A stretch of DNA of 64,000 bases from Rhizobium viscosum (lineage in GTDB: Bacteria; Pseudomonadota; Alphaproteobacteria; Rhizobiales; Rhizobiaceae), in assembly GCF_014873945.1 (NCBI RefSeq), contig NZ_JADBEC010000001.1, forward strand, positions 1 through 64,000, read 5' to 3'. A program made the position numbers and the translations under genes. The notes below the pieces were generated by a model. It did not search any database, was not told the DNA's origin, and saw only the letters and a list, made by a program, of their open reading frames with translations. Each line of letters begins with the position of its first letter. The first letter of the stretch is position 1. This document shows positions 17,986 through 27,532 of this stretch, in pieces.

Positions 17986-19505
17986 GCATCCTCCGTTCGT
18001 TTGTCGCCGGCAGCAATGGCGTCGACGATGCCGGCAGCGGTAACGTGCTCACCGGTCAATTCAGCGATATGTTCGCGGTCGCGCAGCACGATGACGCGCG
18101 AACTGTAGGCAACCAGTTCCTCCAGTTCCGAAGAAATGACGATCAGTGACATGCCTCTGGCGCACAGTTGCTCGATCAGCTTGATGATCTCGGCATGGGC
18201 ACCGACATCGATACCGCGGGTCGGTTCGTCCAGGATCAGGAAATCGGGATTTGTGGCCAGCCAGCGGGCAAGGATCGCCTTCTGCTGATTGCCACCCGAC
18301 AGAAGCCGAATAGGCTTTTCGCGGTCGGTCGTGCGGATATCGAGCGCCTTGATGTATTCGTCGGCGATCGCATTCTGTTCGGCGCGCGAAAGCGGCCTCG
18401 CCCAGCCTCGGCGCGCCTGCAAGGCAAGCGCTATGTTCTCTCGGATCGACAGATCGCCGATGATGCCGTCCGTCTTGCGATCCTCCGGGCAGAAGCCGAA
18501 GCCCTTGGCGATCGCGGCACGTGGGCTCGATAGCGTCACCGGCGCTCCATCGATCCTGGCTACTCCGCTGTCGGCGCCTTCAATGCCGAACATGAGTTCG
18601 GCGGTTTCCGTGCGCCCGGAGCCAAGAAGTCCGGCAATGCCGACAACTTCGCCGACACGGACCTCGAGATCGAAGGGCTTCACCTTGCCGCGTTTTCCAA
18701 AGCCCTCGAAAGCGTATCTGACCTCGCCGGCGGCAATCGTGCGTTCCTTGGCGGCATGTTCCGTTTGGGCGAGTTCGCGCCCGAGCATCATGGCGATCAG
18801 GTTCTGCCGCGACAATTCGGCTGCCTCATGCGTACCGACAAGCCGGCCGTTGCGCAGCACTGTGATTCGGTCACTGACGGCATAGACCTGCTCGAGGAAA
18901 TGGGTAATGAAGACAATACCTAATCCGCGCTTCTTCAAGTCGTTCATGATGCGGAAGAGCATCTCGACTTCGTGGGTATCGAGGCTGGCGGTAGGCTCGT
19001 CGAGAATGAGCACCTTGCCCGACAGATCGACGGCGCGAGCGATCGCGACGATCTGCTGGACGGCAACCGAGAATCGGTCGAGCTGCGCGGTGACGTCGAT
19101 ATCGAGACCGTAGCCTGCCAGAAGCTCACGGGCATTCCGGTTCATGGTGCGGGCATCGATCATGCCAAAACGCTTCGGCTGGCGGCCGAGAAACAGATTT
19201 TCCGCGACGCTGAGGTTGGAGAGGAGGTTGACCTCCTGGTAGACTGTGCCGATGCCGAGCTTCTGGGCGGCCAGCGTATCGGCCGGATCAATCTCGAGAC
19301 CTTCCAGTGTCAGGCTTCCGCCGTCGCGACGATAGGCGCCGGTAATGCATTTGATGAGCGTCGACTTGCCGGCGCCGTTTTCGCCGAGCAAGGCGTGAAC
19401 CTCGCCACGGCGCAGCGTGAAATCCACCTTGTCCAGGGCGATAGCGCCGGGGAAGAATTTCGATATGGCCGAGGCTGCGAGAATATTCTCGAAATTGTGA
19501 ACCAT
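17982..19505 (-). CDS. ytfR: Sugar ABC transporter ATPase YtfR (two ABC domains)
   Basis: A 507-residue cytoplasmic ATPase with two fused ABC domains. The first has Walker A GENGAGKST, signature FSVAVQQIVAIARA and Walker B VLILDEPTASLD. The second has a degenerate Walker A (GLLGSGRTETAEL) but an intact LSGGNQQKAILARWL signature and FLILDEPTRGID, the usual asymmetry of RbsA/MglA-type proteins. ATG at 19505 is used because the 28 residues further upstream lack family similarity. Downstream permeases overlap by four bases. Confidence 0.92.
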   Translation of the reverse strand: MVHNFENILAASAISKFFPGAIALDKVDFTLRRGEVHALLGENGAGKSTLIKCITGAYRRDGGSLTLEGLEIDPADTLAAQKLGIGTVYQEVNLLSNLSVAENLFLGRQPKRFGMIDARTMNRNARELLAGYGLDIDVTAQLDRFSVAVQQIVAIARAVDLSGKVLILDEPTASLDTHEVEMLFRIMNDLKKRGLGIVFITHFLEQVYAVSDRITVLRNGRLVGTHEAAELSRQNLIAMMLGRELAQTEHAAKERTIAAGEVRYAFEGFGKRGKVKPFDLEVRVGEVVGIAGLLGSGRTETAELMFGIEGADSGVARIDGAPVTLSSPRAAIAKGFGFCPEDRKTDGIIGDLSIRENIALALQARRGWARPLSRAEQNAIADEYIKALDIRTTDREKPIRLLSGGNQQKAILARWLATNPDFLILDEPTRGIDVGAHAEIIKLIEQLCARGMSLIVISSELEELVAYSSRVIVLRDREHIAELTGEHVTAAGIVDAIAAGDKRTEDA

Positions 19506-19625
19506 GAGGGCTGCTGTTTCCTGATATTGCGCCTTACGCCCGTGCCAAAACCAGGCATGACGCCCGGCCCGACACAGGCAGTTCCGCACCGGTCCATGAT
19601 GGACCGGTGCGGTTCCAGGTTCAAA

Positions 19626-20588
19626 TCAGTAGCCCTGACCCTTCTTTTCTTCGTAGACCTTCATCGGGTCGTCGGCCGGCGTGTAGAGCTTGGACTCGGT
19701 CTGGATCCACTTCGGCGGAGCCTTCTTGTCCTTCAGGTAGGCATCGAGCGCGTCGAAGGCGGGACCCGACATGTTCGGCGTCAGCTCGACCGTGGCATTG
19801 GCTTCACCTTCGGACATCGCCTTGAAAATATCCGGCACCGCGTCGATGGAGACGACGAGGATATCCTTGCCGGGCTTCAGGCCGGCTTCCTTGATCGCCT
19901 GGATGGCGCCAACTGCCATGTCGTCGTTATGGGCATAGAGAGCGCAGATATCCTTGCCGCCATTCTCTGCCTTCAGGAAGCTTTCCATGACTTCCTTGCC
20001 CTTGGTGCGGGTAAAGTCGCCGGTCTGGCTGCGAACGATCTTGAGGTTGTCGTGGCCGGCAAGAGCCTCTTCGAAGCCCTTTTTGCGGGCGATGGCCGGC
20101 GACGAACCGGTCGTGCCCTGCAGCTCGACGACATTGCACTTCTTGTCGCCGACGGTCTTGACCAGGAAGTCGCCTGCGACTTTGCCTTCATGGACCAGAT
20201 CGGAGGTAACCGCCGTCAGATAGAGATCGTCAGGAGCCTTGATGGTGCGGTCGAGAAGGATGACCGGAATCTTGGCTTCCTTGGCTTCCTTCAAAACGTC
20301 GTCCCAGCCGGTTTCGACCACAGGAGCAATGAGGATGGCATCGACGCCCTGAGCAATGAAGGAGCGCAGAGCCTTGATCTGATTTTCCTGCTTCTGCTGC
20401 GCATCGGCAAACTTCAGATCGATGCCGCGCTTCTTGGCCTGCTCCTTGGTCACTGTCGTTTCAGCCGCGCGCCAGCCCGATTCCGAGCCGATCTGCGAGA
20501 AGCCGACGGTCAAGCCGGCGGCCGAAGCCGAACCGAACATGCAGGCAGCCAGAATCGTGGCACTCAAAAGTGCAGTCTTCAATTTCAT
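19626..20588 (-). CDS. ytfQ: Galactofuranose-type periplasmic binding protein YtfQ
   Basis: A 320-residue periplasmic binding protein (E. coli YtfQ 318). The signal peptide ends near SASA, residue about 23. The mature protein begins GLTVGFSQIGSESGWRAAET and carries DFTRTKGKEVMESFLKAE and YAHNDDMAVGAIQAIKEAG, all very close to E. coli YtfQ, which binds galactofuranose and galactopyranose. GAGAGGAAAT before ATG 20588 sets the start. First gene of ytfQ-ytfR-ytfT-yjfF-gntR. Substrate is inferred from the E. coli system. Confidence 0.92.
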   Translation of the reverse strand: MKLKTALLSATILAACMFGSASAAGLTVGFSQIGSESGWRAAETTVTKEQAKKRGIDLKFADAQQKQENQIKALRSFIAQGVDAILIAPVVETGWDDVLKEAKEAKIPVILLDRTIKAPDDLYLTAVTSDLVHEGKVAGDFLVKTVGDKKCNVVELQGTTGSSPAIARKKGFEEALAGHDNLKIVRSQTGDFTRTKGKEVMESFLKAENGGKDICALYAHNDDMAVGAIQAIKEAGLKPGKDILVVSIDAVPDIFKAMSEGEANATVELTPNMSGPAFDALDAYLKDKKAPPKWIQTESKLYTPADDPMKVYEEKKGQGY

Positions 20589-20638
20589 GATTTCCTCTCC
20601 CAATGCCGCGTCTCGCGGCGCAGGGTCAAAAAATCATA

Positions 20639-20649
20639 TAGTATTACTT
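20639..20649 (-). promoter_or_regulatory. Candidate GntR/FadR operator and -10 region upstream of ytfQ
   Basis: AGTATTACT (20640-20648) is a perfect odd dyad with the GTNNNAC core typical of FadR-subfamily sites, 52 bases before the ytfQ start. It adjoins TACTAT/TATGAT on the minus strand, which could be the -10 box. The short core makes this tentative. Confidence 0.4.
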
Positions 20650-20680
20650 TTGTAAATGAGCTTTTTAGCATGCAGCGCAA

Positions 20681-20716
20681 CAAAAAAGGCGCTCTTTTCA
20701 GAGCGCCTTTTCGCAA
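20681..20716 (-). terminator. Terminator of the BMP-type binding protein gene or operon
   Basis: Perfect 11-bp stem (20684-20694 with 20701-20711). On the minus strand it runs into a T run, about 25 bases past the stop at 20737. Confidence 0.88.
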
Positions 20717-20736
20717 CTGCGAGTTACAAACTCTGC

Positions 20737-21813
20737 TTACTGCGCCGGCAGCTTGTCATCCACGCCTTCGACGTAGAAGTTCATGCCGAGCAGCGTGCCG
20801 TCATCAGCCTTTTCGCCGGCTTTCAGCCACGGCGTGCCGTCCTGCTTGTTGATCGGACCGGTGAAGGGATGCAGTTCGCCGGACTTGATCTTGGCTTCGG
20901 TTTCCTCAGCCATCTTCTTCACGTCGTCAGGCATGTTCGTATAGGGCGCCATCTTGAGAATGCCATCCTTCAGGCCGTCCCAGCTCTGCTCGGACTTCCA
21001 GGTGCCGTCCAGAAGCGCATGAACGCGCTTGGAGTAGTAGTTGCCCCAGGTATCGACGATAGCGGTCAGCTGGGCCTTCGGGCCGGCCGCGATCATGTCC
21101 GATGCCTGACCGAAGGCATGGATGCCACGCTCTTCGGCCACCTGCATCGGCGCTGTCGTGTCGGTGTGCTGGGTCAGCACGTCGACGCCCTGGTCGATCA
21201 TGGCCTTGGCAGCGTCGGCTTCCTTGCCAGGATCGAACCAAGTGTTGACCCAGATGACCTTGAGCTTGAAGCTCGGATCGATCGACTTTGCGCCCTGCTC
21301 GAAGGAGTTGATGCCCATCACGACTTCCGGAATCGGGAAGGAGGCGATGTAGGCAGCGCCGTGATTCTTCGAGGTCTTGGCGGCGATCTGGCCGAGGATA
21401 TAGCGGCCTTCATAGAAGCGCGAATTGTAGGTCGCGAGGTTAGGGCCGGCTTTGTAGCCGGTGCCGTGCTCAAACTTGACCTTCGGGAACTTGGCAGCAA
21501 CCTTGACCGTCGCGTCCATGAAACCGAAGGACGTCGTGAAGATCAGCTGGCAGCCGGAGCGGGCAAGGCGCTCGATGGCACGCTCTGCATCCGGGCCTTC
21601 CGGCACGTTTTCGAGGTAGGGCGTTTCGATCTTGTCGCCGAATTCGGCCTGGACCTGCTGGCGGCCGACATCGTGCGCCTGCGAATAACCGCCGTCGTTG
21701 TGCGCGCCGACATAGACGAAGCAGACCTTCGTCTTGTCCGCCGCCGCGGCGGCTGAGGATATGCCGATCACGGCTGCGGCCGATGCGGCAAGTGTGAGTG
21801 CGAACTTCTTCAT
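20737..21813 (-). CDS. BMP-family periplasmic binding protein, nucleoside/purine type
   Basis: A 358-residue exported binding protein of the basic membrane protein (BMP/PnrA/NupA) family. The signal peptide is at residues 1-about 24. The mature start KTKVCFVYVGAHNDGGYSQAHDVG is diagnostic (DGGYS motif that contacts the ligand). Members bind purine nucleosides or related ligands. It sits last in the 25.4 to 20.7 kb operon, downstream of an ATPase and two permeases, and has its own terminator; the 51-base gap from the permease could hold an internal control. Confidence 0.9.
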   Translation of the reverse strand: MKKFALTLAASAAAVIGISSAAAAADKTKVCFVYVGAHNDGGYSQAHDVGRQQVQAEFGDKIETPYLENVPEGPDAERAIERLARSGCQLIFTTSFGFMDATVKVAAKFPKVKFEHGTGYKAGPNLATYNSRFYEGRYILGQIAAKTSKNHGAAYIASFPIPEVVMGINSFEQGAKSIDPSFKLKVIWVNTWFDPGKEADAAKAMIDQGVDVLTQHTDTTAPMQVAEERGIHAFGQASDMIAAGPKAQLTAIVDTWGNYYSKRVHALLDGTWKSEQSWDGLKDGILKMAPYTNMPDDVKKMAEETEAKIKSGELHPFTGPINKQDGTPWLKAGEKADDGTLLGMNFYVEGVDDKLPAQ

Positions 21814-21864
21814 AATGACCCCTGTTGGTTTGAAGTTATTCCGGAAACCCGTCCGTGTTCTTGT

Positions 21865-22785
21865 TTATCGCTCCGGTACGAAGGCTTTTCCAAGCGACGC
21901 GGGCGTGTTGATCAACGTCGTGCGCCGATTATGAGAAATGATGATGAGAACCACAATAGTCGCAGCATAGGGCAGCATCGATAGGAACTGCGCGGGGATG
22001 CCGAGACCGAAGGCCTGCGCATGAAGCTGCAGGATCGTTACCGCGCCGAAGAGATAACCGCCGGCAAAGACCCGCCACGGGCGCCAGGAGGCAAAGACCA
22101 CCAGCGCCAGCGTGATCCAGCCACGGCCCGCCGACATGTTCTCCACCCATTGCGGCGTGTAGACGAGCGAAAGCTGCGCGCCGGCAAGACCCGCGCAGGC
22201 ACCGCCGAACATCACCGCGAGATAGCGCGTGCGGATGACATGAATGCCGAGTGCGTGGGCAGAACCGTGGCTATCGCCGATCGCCCTGAGTTTCAGGCCG
22301 GGGCGGCTTCTGAACAGGAACCAGCTCACGCCGAAGAGCAAGGCGATCGACAGGTAGAAGATCAGATCCTGCTTGAAGAGAACCGGGCCGATAACGGGAA
22401 TATCGGACAGGAGTGGGATGACGATCTCTTTCAGCTGAATGCCGGGGACGCTGACATAGGGCTCACCGAGTTGGCCGGAGACGCCAAGGCCGAGAAGCGT
22501 CAGCGCCAGGCCGGTCGCCACCTGGTTTGCCACCAGCGTCAGCGTCAGGAAGGCGAAGAGCAGCGAGAAAAGCGCGCCGGCGGCAATGCCGCAGATGATG
22601 CCGACATAGGGCGAACCGGAGATCTGCGCGCCGGCAAAGGCGGCGACAGCACCCATGATCATCATGCCCTCGACGCCGAGATTGAGGACGCCCGAGCGCT
22701 CCGTCACGAGCTCACCGAGGGCTGCGATGACGAGCGGCGTGGAAGCGGTGATGACGGTCAGGAGAATGGCTTCGAAGATGCTCAT
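21865..22785 (-). CDS. Nucleoside-type ABC permease (NupQ/YufQ-like)
   Basis: A 306-residue multi-span permease. The hallmark early stretch ALGELVTERSGVLNLGVEGM near residue 25 is typical of the second permease of BMP-type nucleoside importers, as are LTLLGLGVSGQLGEPY and GDSHGSAHALGI. It overlaps the preceding permease gene by four bases. Together the two permeases make the channel for the ligand delivered by the 20737 binding protein. Confidence 0.88.
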   Translation of the reverse strand: MSIFEAILLTVITASTPLVIAALGELVTERSGVLNLGVEGMMIMGAVAAFAGAQISGSPYVGIICGIAAGALFSLLFAFLTLTLVANQVATGLALTLLGLGVSGQLGEPYVSVPGIQLKEIVIPLLSDIPVIGPVLFKQDLIFYLSIALLFGVSWFLFRSRPGLKLRAIGDSHGSAHALGIHVIRTRYLAVMFGGACAGLAGAQLSLVYTPQWVENMSAGRGWITLALVVFASWRPWRVFAGGYLFGAVTILQLHAQAFGLGIPAQFLSMLPYAATIVVLIIISHNRRTTLINTPASLGKAFVPER

Positions 22786-23867
22786 GCCGCGCCGCCCCTT
22801 ACCCGCGACCAGACGATGCGGATTTTATAATAGATCAGCGTGTCGCAGGAGAGCACGAAGAAGAGGATGAGCCCCTGGAAGACGCGGGTGACCTTGTCCG
22901 AAACACCGATCGAAAGCTGCGCAGCCTCACCGCCCAGATAGGTCAGCGCCAGCACCAGACCGGAAGCAATGATGCCAAGCGGGTTGAGGCGACCGAGGAA
23001 GGCGACGATGATGGCGGTGAAGCCGTAGCCAGGCGAAATCGCCGGCTGCAGGTGGCCGATCGAGCCCGAGACCTCGCAGATACCGGCAAGGCCTGCGAGC
23101 GCGCCGGAAAAGACGAAACTGAACCAGATCATCTTCTTCGACGAAAAGCCTGCAAAGCGCCCTGCCCGTTCCGACTGGCCGAGCACGACGATCTCGAAGC
23201 CCTTCAGCGTGAAGCGCATCATGAACCAGACGAGCACCGCCGCAATAATGGCGAAGATGAAGGCCCAATGGGCGCGTCCCGATTCCTCCCAGATTGCCGG
23301 CACGATCGCTTCCGGCGCGAAATCGCGCGACACCGGGAAGTTAAAGCCCTTGGGATCACGCCATGCGCCCCGGATCAGCCAGTCGAGAAACAACTGGGCA
23401 GTATAGACCAGCATCAGCGATGTTAGGATCTCGTTGGTGTTGAAATGCGCCTTCAGCAATGCCGGAACGGCTGCGAACAGCGCGCCGCCGAGCGCCCCCA
23501 AAATCAGCATCAGCGGCAGCACGAGCGGTGAATGCCAGTCGTAGAAGATGATCGGGATATAGGAGCCGGTGATCGCGCCGATAGTGAACTGGCCTTCGGC
23601 GCCGATATTCCAGTTGTTGGAGCGATAGCAGACGGCGAGACCGACCGCGATCAGGATCAGCGGTGCTGCCTTGACCGCCAATTCGTGCAGCGACCAGACT
23701 TCTAAAAGCGGCTCGAGGAAGAAGGCATCGAGTGCCTCGACCGGATCCTTGCCGAGCATGGCGAACATGACGGCGCCAAATATCAGCGTCAGGACGAGAG
23801 CGAGAAGCGGTGAAACGAAAGCATAGAGTTTCGAGACCTGCGGGCGTTTTTCAAGCTCAATGCGCAT
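22782..23867 (-). CDS. Nucleoside-type ABC permease (NupP/YufP-like)
   Basis: A 361-residue multi-span permease with KAAPLILIAVGLAVCYRSNNWNIG-type signature (seen as CYRSNNWNIGAEGQ near residue 95) and FNTNEILTSLMLVYTAQ. ATG at 23867 is chosen: GGAGG lies six bases upstream. Two in-frame upstream codons at 23885 and 23897 lie deeper inside the ATPase gene. The chosen start overlaps that gene by 11 bases, consistent with coupling. Confidence 0.88.
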   Translation of the reverse strand: MRIELEKRPQVSKLYAFVSPLLALVLTLIFGAVMFAMLGKDPVEALDAFFLEPLLEVWSLHELAVKAAPLILIAVGLAVCYRSNNWNIGAEGQFTIGAITGSYIPIIFYDWHSPLVLPLMLILGALGGALFAAVPALLKAHFNTNEILTSLMLVYTAQLFLDWLIRGAWRDPKGFNFPVSRDFAPEAIVPAIWEESGRAHWAFIFAIIAAVLVWFMMRFTLKGFEIVVLGQSERAGRFAGFSSKKMIWFSFVFSGALAGLAGICEVSGSIGHLQPAISPGYGFTAIIVAFLGRLNPLGIIASGLVLALTYLGGEAAQLSIGVSDKVTRVFQGLILFFVLSCDTLIYYKIRIVWSRVRGGAA

Positions 23868-25425
23868 GAGCAGCCTCCGCAGCATGCTTGCTCTCATGCA
23901 GTCCGCCCATCAGCAAGCCGATCTTCTCGCGCGTGAGTTCACCTGCTGCATACGGTTTCGAAAGACGTCCTTCGGAAATGACGGCGATATCTGTCGCCAC
24001 TTCGAAGATCTCGTCGAGATCCTGGCTGATGACGACGACGGCCGAACCGGCCTTTGCCAGGTCCACCAATGCTTGGCGGATGCGGCTTGCCGCACCAGCG
24101 TCCACACCCCAGGTCGGCTGATTGACGACGAGAACGGAGGGCTGGCGATCAAGCTCGCGGCCGACGATGAATTTTTGCAGGTTGCCGCCGGAGAGCGAGC
24201 CTGCGGCAGGGTCATCGCCGCTCTTGCGCACGTCCATCGCCTCCGAAATGCGCCGTGCGGCAGATTTCACCGCACTGTAGCGGATGATGCCGAGGATACC
24301 GAGGAAGGCTTTGCGGTCGGACTGGCTGCGGGCCAGTACCAGATTGTCGGAAAGTTTCATGGCGGAAACGGCCGCATGGCCATGCCGCTCTTCCGGCACG
24401 AAGCCGGCGCCAATCAGGCGGCGGGCGGTAATGCCCTGTGTTCCGACCGGCTTCTTGCGGATCACGATCGCTTCGGCAGAGGTGACAGGATATTCGCCTG
24501 ACAGCGCATCGAAGAGTTCGCTCTGTCCATTGCCCGCAACACCGGCGATCGCGAGGATCTCGCCTGACCGTACCGTCATGGAGACATCGCGCAGTGGCAT
24601 GGCAAAGGGCGTGCGTGCGGCGACGGAAAGGTTCGAGACCGCAAGCTGCACGTCACCCTTGTCACTGCGCTCGGGATGCGTGACGGAAGCTACCTCGCTG
24701 CCGACCATCATGCGGGCGAGAGAGGAGGGTGTTTCCTGCTTGGGATCGCAGGCGCCGGTTACGCGGCCATGACGCAGCACGGTGGCGCGGTCGCAGATGC
24801 GCTGCACCTCTTCCAGGCGGTGGCTGATATAGAGGACCGAGCGGCCCTCGGCGCGCAGCTTGAAAAGCGTTTCGAAGAGCTTGTCGGCCTCCTGCGGCGT
24901 CAGCACCGATGTCGGTTCGTCGAGGATGATGAGCTTCGGATTCTGCAGCAGGGCTCGGACGATTTCGATGCGCTGACGCTCGCCAACCGAGAGATCGGCG
25001 ACATGCGCATGCGGATCGAGTGGCAGGCCATAGGCCGCAGACAGCGCCCTCGCCTCTTCGGCGATCCTGCCGATCGGAATGCTGTCATCAAGCGAAAGCG
25101 CAATATTTTCGGCAACGGTCAGCGCCTCGAACAGCGAAAAATGCTGGAAGACCATGCCGATGCCGAGCTTGCGGGCCTCGCCCGGAGAGGTGATCACAAC
25201 CGGCCTTCCCTCCCAGAGGATATGCCCATCCGTCGGCTCCAGAACGCCGAAGAGCATCTTGACCAGTGTGGATTTGCCTGCGCCATTTTCGCCGAGGAGC
25301 GCATGAATTTCGCCCGGCGCTATATCGAGATTGATTTCATTGCAGGCGGCAAAGCTACCGAAGAATTTCGTCAGCTTTTGCACCGATAACAACGCGCCGG
25401 AAGCCGGCACATTCAATGGCGACAC
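23857..25425 (-). CDS. Nucleoside-type ABC transporter ATPase (two ABC domains, NupO/YufO-like)
   Basis: A 522-residue double ABC ATPase. Domain 1: Walker A GENGAGKSTLVK, signature LSVGERQRIEIVRAL, Walker B LIILDEPTSVLTP. Domain 2: degenerate Walker A (GVAGNGQSEL), signature LSGGNLQKFIVGREL, and VLVVNQPTWGVD, in which the usual DEPT is NQPT, as is common in this family. GTG at 25425 is the start, preceded by GAGGGG. First gene of a four-gene importer operon. Confidence 0.9.
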   Translation of the reverse strand: MSPLNVPASGALLSVQKLTKFFGSFAACNEINLDIAPGEIHALLGENGAGKSTLVKMLFGVLEPTDGHILWEGRPVVITSPGEARKLGIGMVFQHFSLFEALTVAENIALSLDDSIPIGRIAEEARALSAAYGLPLDPHAHVADLSVGERQRIEIVRALLQNPKLIILDEPTSVLTPQEADKLFETLFKLRAEGRSVLYISHRLEEVQRICDRATVLRHGRVTGACDPKQETPSSLARMMVGSEVASVTHPERSDKGDVQLAVSNLSVAARTPFAMPLRDVSMTVRSGEILAIAGVAGNGQSELFDALSGEYPVTSAEAIVIRKKPVGTQGITARRLIGAGFVPEERHGHAAVSAMKLSDNLVLARSQSDRKAFLGILGIIRYSAVKSAARRISEAMDVRKSGDDPAAGSLSGGNLQKFIVGRELDRQPSVLVVNQPTWGVDAGAASRIRQALVDLAKAGSAVVVISQDLDEIFEVATDIAVISEGRLSKPYAAGELTREKIGLLMGGLHESKHAAEAAHAH

Positions 25426-25464
25426 GTTCCCCTCATTTCTTCTGCCGACCGGTCCGTTTGGATC

Positions 25465-26445
25465 TCATGGAATCAGCAGCGTCGTACCGGTTGTTTTTCT
25501 TGTTTCCAGATCCGTGTGCGCCCGCCCAACCTCACGCAACGGATAGGTTTGGTTGATATTGATACGCACTTTGTTGCTCTGCACAACATCAAATAGATTG
25601 TTTGCACAATCGGTCAGTTCCTGACGCGAGGCAATATAAGTGAAGAGCGTCGGGCGCGTGGCATAGAGAGAGCCCCTCTGGGCAAGGTGCGCCATCGTAA
25701 AATTCTCGATCGCGCCCGAGGATTGGCCAAACGACGCGAAGAGGCCGCGTGGCTTCAGGCAATCCAGCGACTGTGGGAAAGTGTCGCGGCCGATCGAGTC
25801 ATAAACCACGTCGACACCCTTGCCACCAGTGATCTCCCGCACGCGCTCTGCGAAGTTCTCGGTCTTGTAGTTGATGACATGATCATAGCCGTGGTCGAGC
25901 GCCAGCTGGACCTTGTCGGCTGAGCCTGCCGTGCCGATGACGGTTGCGCCGAGCGCCTTTGCCCACTGGCCGGCGATGAGGCCGACGCCGCCGGCTGCGG
26001 CATGGAAGAGCAGCACCGTGCCAGGGCCGACCTTGAACGTGCGGTTCAGGAGATACTCGGCCGTCATACCCTTCAGCATCATGGCGGCTGCGGTTTCCAG
26101 GCTGACGCCGTCGGGCACCTTCACCAGATGTTTCGTCTCGATATTGCGTTCCACGCTATAGGCGCCATCGGCACTGGCATAAGCGACGCGGTCGCCCACG
26201 GCGAAATCGGTCACCCCGGGGCCAACGGAGGTGACGACGCCGGCGCCTTCCTTGCCAGTTACGAAGGGCAGATGCGGCGCCTTGTAGGTGCCGTCACGGA
26301 AATAAACATCGATGAAATTCAGCCCGACCGCTTGCTGGCGGATCTGCACCTGACCCGCGGATGGCGGCGGCAGATCGATATCGACATATTCGAAAACCTC
26401 GGGACCACCGTTTCTGGAGAAAGAAACCGCCTTCGTCTTTGTCAT
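25465..26445 (-). CDS. NAD(P)H:quinone oxidoreductase (zinc-free MDR family, Qor-like)
   Basis: A 326-residue soluble oxidoreductase. The N-terminal GroES-like fold carries GGPEVFEYVDIDLP, and the Rossmann domain has AAAGGVGLIAGQWAKALGA near residue 150 followed by GTAGSADK, the NADPH-binding pattern of quinone oxidoreductases. The catalytic zinc ligands of alcohol dehydrogenases are missing, as expected. It probably reduces quinones by one electron. It lies 11 bases downstream of pcs in the same direction, so the two are likely cotranscribed; no functional link is known. Confidence 0.9.
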   Translation of the reverse strand: MTKTKAVSFSRNGGPEVFEYVDIDLPPPSAGQVQIRQQAVGLNFIDVYFRDGTYKAPHLPFVTGKEGAGVVTSVGPGVTDFAVGDRVAYASADGAYSVERNIETKHLVKVPDGVSLETAAAMMLKGMTAEYLLNRTFKVGPGTVLLFHAAAGGVGLIAGQWAKALGATVIGTAGSADKVQLALDHGYDHVINYKTENFAERVREITGGKGVDVVYDSIGRDTFPQSLDCLKPRGLFASFGQSSGAIENFTMAHLAQRGSLYATRPTLFTYIASRQELTDCANNLFDVVQSNKVRININQTYPLREVGRAHTDLETRKTTGTTLLIP

Positions 26446-26456
26446 CTCAGTCTACC

Positions 26457-27182
26457 TCATTGACGTCCAAGCGCCGGGAAGAATTGGAGCACGGCACCGA
26501 TAACGTAAAGGTAGATGCCGCTCACGATGAAGAGAACGACGGCCCATTGCGGCATGTCGAAATGCATCAACAGCGAATAGGCACCAAGCGCTGACCACAG
26601 CAGAAAGATGCCGAGATTCAGCGGGCGCAGGCGCTGGACCCGCACGGGATGAAGGAAGTTGATCGGCAAAAAGGTCAGGATCACGGAGACGGTGACGACG
26701 ATAAAGGCCGTCATCTCGCTCGCATGCATGACGAAGAGCGTGAAGACCACCATGTTCCAGACGACGGGGAAACCGGAAAAGAAATACTCCTCCGTCTTCA
26801 TGCCCGTATCGGCATAATAGATGGCGCTGGAAACGACGATCATGCCGGCGGCAGCGAAAGACCAGGGCTCGCCGATCATGCCGCTCTGATAGAGTGCAAA
26901 GGCCGGCAGCAGCACATAGGTCACGTAATCGATGATATTGTCGAGCGTATCGCCGGACCAGTTGGGCAGGACTTCCTTGACGCGCACTTTGCGGGCGATC
27001 GGCCCGTCGATGCCATCCACCAGAAGCGCAAGGCCCAGCCACCAGAACATGTCAATGAAGCGATGCTCGGCGGCGGCCACCACACCGAGAAAGGCAAGGA
27101 AGGAACCGGACGCCGTCAGTATATGGACGGAAAATGCGCGCATTTCCGCGTAAGGAACGCGCTTGTAATTGAAAATCTTCAT
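26457..27182 (-). CDS. pcs: Phosphatidylcholine synthase
   Basis: Condenses CDP-diacylglycerol with choline to give phosphatidylcholine directly, a pathway first found in rhizobia and needed for normal host interaction. The 241-residue membrane protein has about eight spans. The CDP-alcohol phosphotransferase motif is the Pcs variant DG-x2-AR-x12-G-x3-D-x3-D, at D59 G60, A63 R64, G77, D81 and D85. ATG at 27182 follows GGGGAAC and gives the same length as Sinorhizobium Pcs; an upstream in-frame start would add 22 unlikely residues. Downstream is qor. Confidence 0.96.
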   Translation of the reverse strand: MKIFNYKRVPYAEMRAFSVHILTASGSFLAFLGVVAAAEHRFIDMFWWLGLALLVDGIDGPIARKVRVKEVLPNWSGDTLDNIIDYVTYVLLPAFALYQSGMIGEPWSFAAAGMIVVSSAIYYADTGMKTEEYFFSGFPVVWNMVVFTLFVMHASEMTAFIVVTVSVILTFLPINFLHPVRVQRLRPLNLGIFLLWSALGAYSLLMHFDMPQWAVVLFIVSGIYLYVIGAVLQFFPALGRQ

Positions 27183-27290
27183 GTTCCCCCGTACCGCCTG
27201 TCGCGCCCGCGTCGCAGCGGGCGTCGTTTTTTTCTTGAAACGTGCCACGATCTTTCAGATCGCTCGCCACGCTTCAGGTCTTTATTTGAC

Positions 27291-27341
27291 GCATGTCGTT
27301 GTCGCAAAACCGCATGAACACTTTTGCGCGACATGCTTTAA
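27291..27341. repeat. RIME-like palindromic intergenic repeat, copy 2
   Basis: Same element as at 1284-1333, with arms GCATGTCG (27291-27298) and CGACATGC (27329-27336). It sits in the 350-base divergent region between pcs and fpr. The rest of that region (27183-27290 and 27342-27532) holds the two divergent promoters but no feature I can fix precisely. Confidence 0.7.
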
Positions 27342-27532
27342 TATGCATCCTTTGAATAGCTTAGCCAGCGCAAAAGCGACAGTTCGCCACAGGCCAGTGA
27401 ATCCTGACCGTGACATGCATATTTCGCTCCCCAGGCATGCGATGGAATGGATTGCCTTTAATTTAGCGGGGTTTTGTAATATCTGCCTCGCATGCCGATG
27501 ATTATCCTGCGAACGACGAGCCCGATATCGAA

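Noticed and set aside
18972..20852. 626-codon open frame antisense to ytfR and ytfQ
   Set aside because: Opposite strand of well-supported transporter genes, without domains.
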